NCBI GenBank assembly: GCA_964633145.1
Contig: CAZWFE010000001.1
Location: 62,001 to 126,000, forward strand
Direction of reading: 5' to 3'
Origin: CAJXSD01 sp964633145
Lineage (GTDB): Bacteria; Pseudomonadota; Alphaproteobacteria; Rhodobacterales; Rhodobacteraceae
Length of the DNA: 64,000 bases
Shown: positions 62,027-64,000 of the stretch, piece by piece
Layout of the letters: each line of letters starts with the position of its first letter
How positions within the stretch are numbered: position 1 is the first letter of the stretch
Made by a program: the position numbers and the translations under genes
Notes under the pieces: generated by a model
The model's input: the letters and a program-made list of their open reading frames with translations, nothing else
Told to the model about the DNA's origin: nothing
Databases searched by the model: none

Positions 62027-62055
62027 TTTATGGATCCTTACAAGAATTAGGGGGA

Positions 62056-62090
62056 AGCCACCGCCCACCCATCGAAGATGGGCGGTGGCT
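62056..62090 (-). terminator. Strong hairpin between serC and serA
   Basis: A perfect 12-bp stem AGCCACCGCCCA / TGGGCGGTGGCT encloses an 11-base loop that can pair further (CCCATC/GATGGG alternatives). It has no T-run (GGGGGAAG side toward serA: CTTCCCCC on the minus strand). It may partly terminate or stabilise the serC message and set the serC:serA ratio. Confidence 0.6.
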
Positions 62091-62121
62091 GCTGGTCGCT
62101 GCGCGCCAGCGGAGATATTTG

Positions 62122-63267
62122 TTAGGCTTGGTTTTCGATTTCGGCGTGGAACGCGTATTCCAGCCATGGCAACATCGCCTGAATATCGGCTGTGTCCACC
62201 GTGCCACCGCACCAAATCCGTAAACCCGCAGGGGCATCACGATAGGCACCGATGTCATAGGCCACGTTTTCCGTATCCAGCCGTTTGGCCACGGCCTTGG
62301 CAAAGGCGGCGCCATCGGTGATGCGATCATCGGTGAATTTCAGGCACACGGATGTGTTCGACCGTGTTGCCGGATCCACCGCCAGATTGTCGATCCAATC
62401 GCGTGCATCGCAGAAATCCCAAACCGCCTGTGCATTGGCATCAGCGCGGGCGATCAGCCCGTTCAGCCCACCCACGTCACGCGCCCAATCTAGTGCGGCC
62501 AAGTAATCCTCGACCGCGAGCATGGATGGCGTGTTGATGGTTTCGCCGACAAAGATGCCATCAATCAATTTGCCGCCCTTGGTCATGCGGAAAATTTTCG
62601 GCAGGGGCCATGCGGGGGTATAGGTTTCTAGCCGTTCCACAGCGCGGGGCGACAGGACGATCATACCATGCGCCGCTTCGCCGCCCAGTACTTTTTGCCA
62701 GCTGAATGTGGTGACGTCCAATTTGTCCCATGGCAAATCCATGGCAAAGGCGGCGGATGTTGCATCACAGATGGTCAGGCCGGCGCGATCCGCGGGGATC
62801 ACATCGCCCGAGGCCACACGCACGCCCGATGTGGTGCCGTTCCAAGTGAACACGACGTCTGTATCATAATCAATCGCAGCCATGTCCACGATGTGGCCAT
62901 AGTCGGCGGTTTTCACATCAGCGTCGATTTTCAACTGTTTGACCACATCGGTGACCCAGCCTGCGCCAAAGCTTTCCCATGCGACCATGGTCGCGGGGCG
63001 TGCGCCCAGCAGGGACCACATGGCCATTTCAACCGCGCCTGTATCAGACGCAGGAACGATCCCAATGCGGTAATCCGCTGGAATGCCCAGAATGTCGCGT
63101 GTGCCGTCGATGGCGGCCTTTAACTTGGCCTTGCCCACGGCGGCGCGATGCGACCGACCCAATGGGGCGTCTGCCAGTTTTTCCAATGTAAAGGTGGGGT
63201 TTTTGGCGCAAGGGCCCGACGAAAATTGTGCGCGTGCTGGACGCGCAGATGGTTTGTTCATAGCCAT
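62122..63267 (-). CDS. serC: Phosphoserine aminotransferase
   Basis: This 381-residue PLP enzyme converts 3-phosphohydroxypyruvate to phosphoserine. The sequence SSGPCAKNPTFTLEKLADAPLGRSHR, VPASDTGAVEMAMWSLLGAR and the PLP lysine in TTFSWQKVLGGEAAHGMIVLSPRA (about 188-211) mark the alphaproteobacterial SerC subtype. The ATG at 63267 follows AAGGGTAG. It is divergent from serB and followed by serA after a hairpin. Confidence 0.95.
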   Translation of the reverse strand: MAMNKPSARPARAQFSSGPCAKNPTFTLEKLADAPLGRSHRAAVGKAKLKAAIDGTRDILGIPADYRIGIVPASDTGAVEMAMWSLLGARPATMVAWESFGAGWVTDVVKQLKIDADVKTADYGHIVDMAAIDYDTDVVFTWNGTTSGVRVASGDVIPADRAGLTICDATSAAFAMDLPWDKLDVTTFSWQKVLGGEAAHGMIVLSPRAVERLETYTPAWPLPKIFRMTKGGKLIDGIFVGETINTPSMLAVEDYLAALDWARDVGGLNGLIARADANAQAVWDFCDARDWIDNLAVDPATRSNTSVCLKFTDDRITDGAAFAKAVAKRLDTENVAYDIGAYRDAPAGLRIWCGGTVDTADIQAMLPWLEYAFHAEIENQA

Positions 63268-63345
63268 GTAGCTACCCTTTCAGATAATCGCCTCTCGTTG
63301 GGGAGAGGTGTCCCACCGACCGAGATAGAGGGGAATGCGGGGTTT
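63268..63345 (-). promoter_or_regulatory. Leader region of serC, candidate serC RNA motif
   Basis: The untranslated leader contains a hairpin CCTCTC / GAGAGG (63291-63308) just upstream of the SD. The position matches the serC leader RNA described upstream of serC in alphaproteobacteria (Rfam family serC). The assignment rests on position and the hairpin only. The same interval must hold the divergent serB promoter. Confidence 0.45.
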
Positions 63346-63423
63346 CACAATGCGCAAAATGACGCTATAGCGGCGTTTAGAATTAATTTTGCGACAGTTT
63401 CGTCGCCTATCGGAAACACGGGA

Positions 63424-64000
63424 ATGTATACAGTCACATTGATCGCGGCCCCTGTGGCCAAAAATTTGGATACGGCTTTAGTCGATTCGCTGCGCAATGC
63501 ATGGGGGGGTGGTGACCTGCGCGCGCTGGCCCCGTCCGAGGCGGCAGAGTTTGATATTGCAACCCTGCCAAACAACCGTTGGGATGTCTGGGCGGATGTG
63601 CAAAACATGGGCATTGATCTGATTATGCAGCCCACCGCGAACCGGCGCAAAAAAATGCTGTTGGCGGATATGGACAGCACAATGATCCAGCAGGAATGTA
63701 TTGACGAACTGGCCGATATGGCGGGCGTGGGGGAACGCGTCAAAGATATCACAGCCCGCGCCATGAACGGCGAATTGGATTTCGATGCGGCCCTGCGCGA
63801 ACGCGTGGGTTTGTTGCAGGGGTTGCCCGTGTCGATCATTGATCAGGTCTTGGCCGAACGCATCACCTATATGCCCGGGGGTGAAACGCTGTTGCGCACG
63901 ATGAAGGCGCAGGGCGGCTATGCGGCACTGGTGTCGGGGGGATTTACGGCCTTTACATCACAGGTCGCGGCGCATTTGGGGTTTGATGAAAACCACGCCA
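63424..64000 (+). CDS. serB: Phosphoserine phosphatase (partial at window edge)
   Basis: The gene runs off the right edge after 192 codons. The N-terminal region is an ACT-like segment (YTVTLIAAPVAKNLDTALVDSL), followed by the HAD core: MLLADMDSTMIQQECIDELADMAG with the nucleophile DxDST at about residue 80, and ALVSGGFTAFTSQVAAHLGF (motif II). It removes phosphate from phosphoserine, the last step of serine synthesis. It is divergent from serC-serA, so the whole pathway is encoded at this locus. Confidence 0.94.
   Translation, partial: MYTVTLIAAPVAKNLDTALVDSLRNAWGGGDLRALAPSEAAEFDIATLPNNRWDVWADVQNMGIDLIMQPTANRRKKMLLADMDSTMIQQECIDELADMAGVGERVKDITARAMNGELDFDAALRERVGLLQGLPVSIIDQVLAERITYMPGGETLLRTMKAQGGYAALVSGGFTAFTSQVAAHLGFDENHA

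Noticed and set aside
61290..62321. 343-codon open frame antisense to serA and the serC end
   Set aside because: It runs across two well-supported genes and the intergenic hairpin; composition is that of a complement frame.
1..64000. tRNA, rRNA, CRISPR arrays, insertion sequences, prophage or integrative elements
   Set aside because: I looked for CCA-ending cloverleaf sequences, regular repeats with spacers, transposase motifs and flanking duplications and saw none that could be supported.

Overview
The window reads as a chromosome segment of a marine alphaproteobacterium of the order Rhodobacterales (roseobacter group). The basis is gene content and order rather than a marker gene: a PetP/PetR regulator pair, the gpmI-envC-ctpA-rppH run next to rlmH-rsfS, leuC-leuD-leuB, serB divergent from serC-serA, a type II lumazine synthase behind an FMN riboswitch, and short dispersed intergenic repeats typical of this group. 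No rRNA, tRNA, CRISPR array, insertion sequence, phage gene or plasmid gene was found. Coding density is high and base composition looks even.

Layout. 1-9.3 kb: 3' end of a malic enzyme, a ribokinase-family sugar kinase, a chimeric RidA/WYL ORF, ilvE, petP-petR, ubiG, proline iminopeptidase, small membrane and housekeeping genes, methylmalonyl-CoA epimerase and a stand-alone receiver protein. 9.3-10.9 kb: two tandem LuxR-type proteins sharing an unrecognised C-terminal domain, one of them frameshifted. 10.9-18.2 kb: aspS, pabB-pabC and carB. 18.2-21.1 kb: a sulfide dehydrogenase flavoprotein with two paralogous diheme cytochromes. 21.3-34.9 kb: a membrane-bound spermidine-synthase-like protein, an orphan modA, glpK, an RNA methyltransferase, a PLP decarboxylase, the rppH/ctpA/envC/gpmI operon, a 25-residue lipoprotein, rlmH, rsfS and an MscS channel. 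35-41 kb: a DUF2975/HTH pair, leucine biosynthesis and a DMT transporter. 41-43.2 kb: a frameshifted hybrid histidine kinase. 43.3-49.9 kb: pncA-pncB, a thioesterase, an MFS transporter, mepA, a queuosine-precursor transporter, a structured RNA with an extreme Shine-Dalgarno sequence, arfB and a thioredoxin. 50-53.8 kb: a CoA-transferase / acyl-CoA dehydrogenase / hydratase / GST operon. 53.9-64 kb: FMN riboswitch-ribH, queG, a hydantoinase A-like gene, tex, and serA, serC, serB.

How the genes work together. The serine pathway from 3-phosphoglycerate is complete if the truncated serB continues past the edge (serA, serC, serB). ilvE and leuBCD cover the late steps of leucine synthesis. pncA-pncB form a NAD salvage pair. 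queG and the YhhQ-type transporter both serve queuosine. soxF and the diheme cytochromes would oxidise sulfide or related sulfur compounds in the periplasm. The acyl-CoA operon at 50-53.8 kb fits activation, dehydrogenation and hydration of a short branched or C5 dicarboxylic acid, but its substrate cannot be read from sequence.

The most unusual items are: an RNA at 48.85-49.03 kb with 17 bases complementary to the 16S rRNA 3' end (one G-U pair), an 18-codon ORF, an internal anti-SD and a terminator, just upstream of the ribosome-rescue gene arfB; the in-frame RidA/WYL chimera with an inverted repeat enclosing its start codon; and the tandem LuxR-like pair with an apparently undescribed domain.
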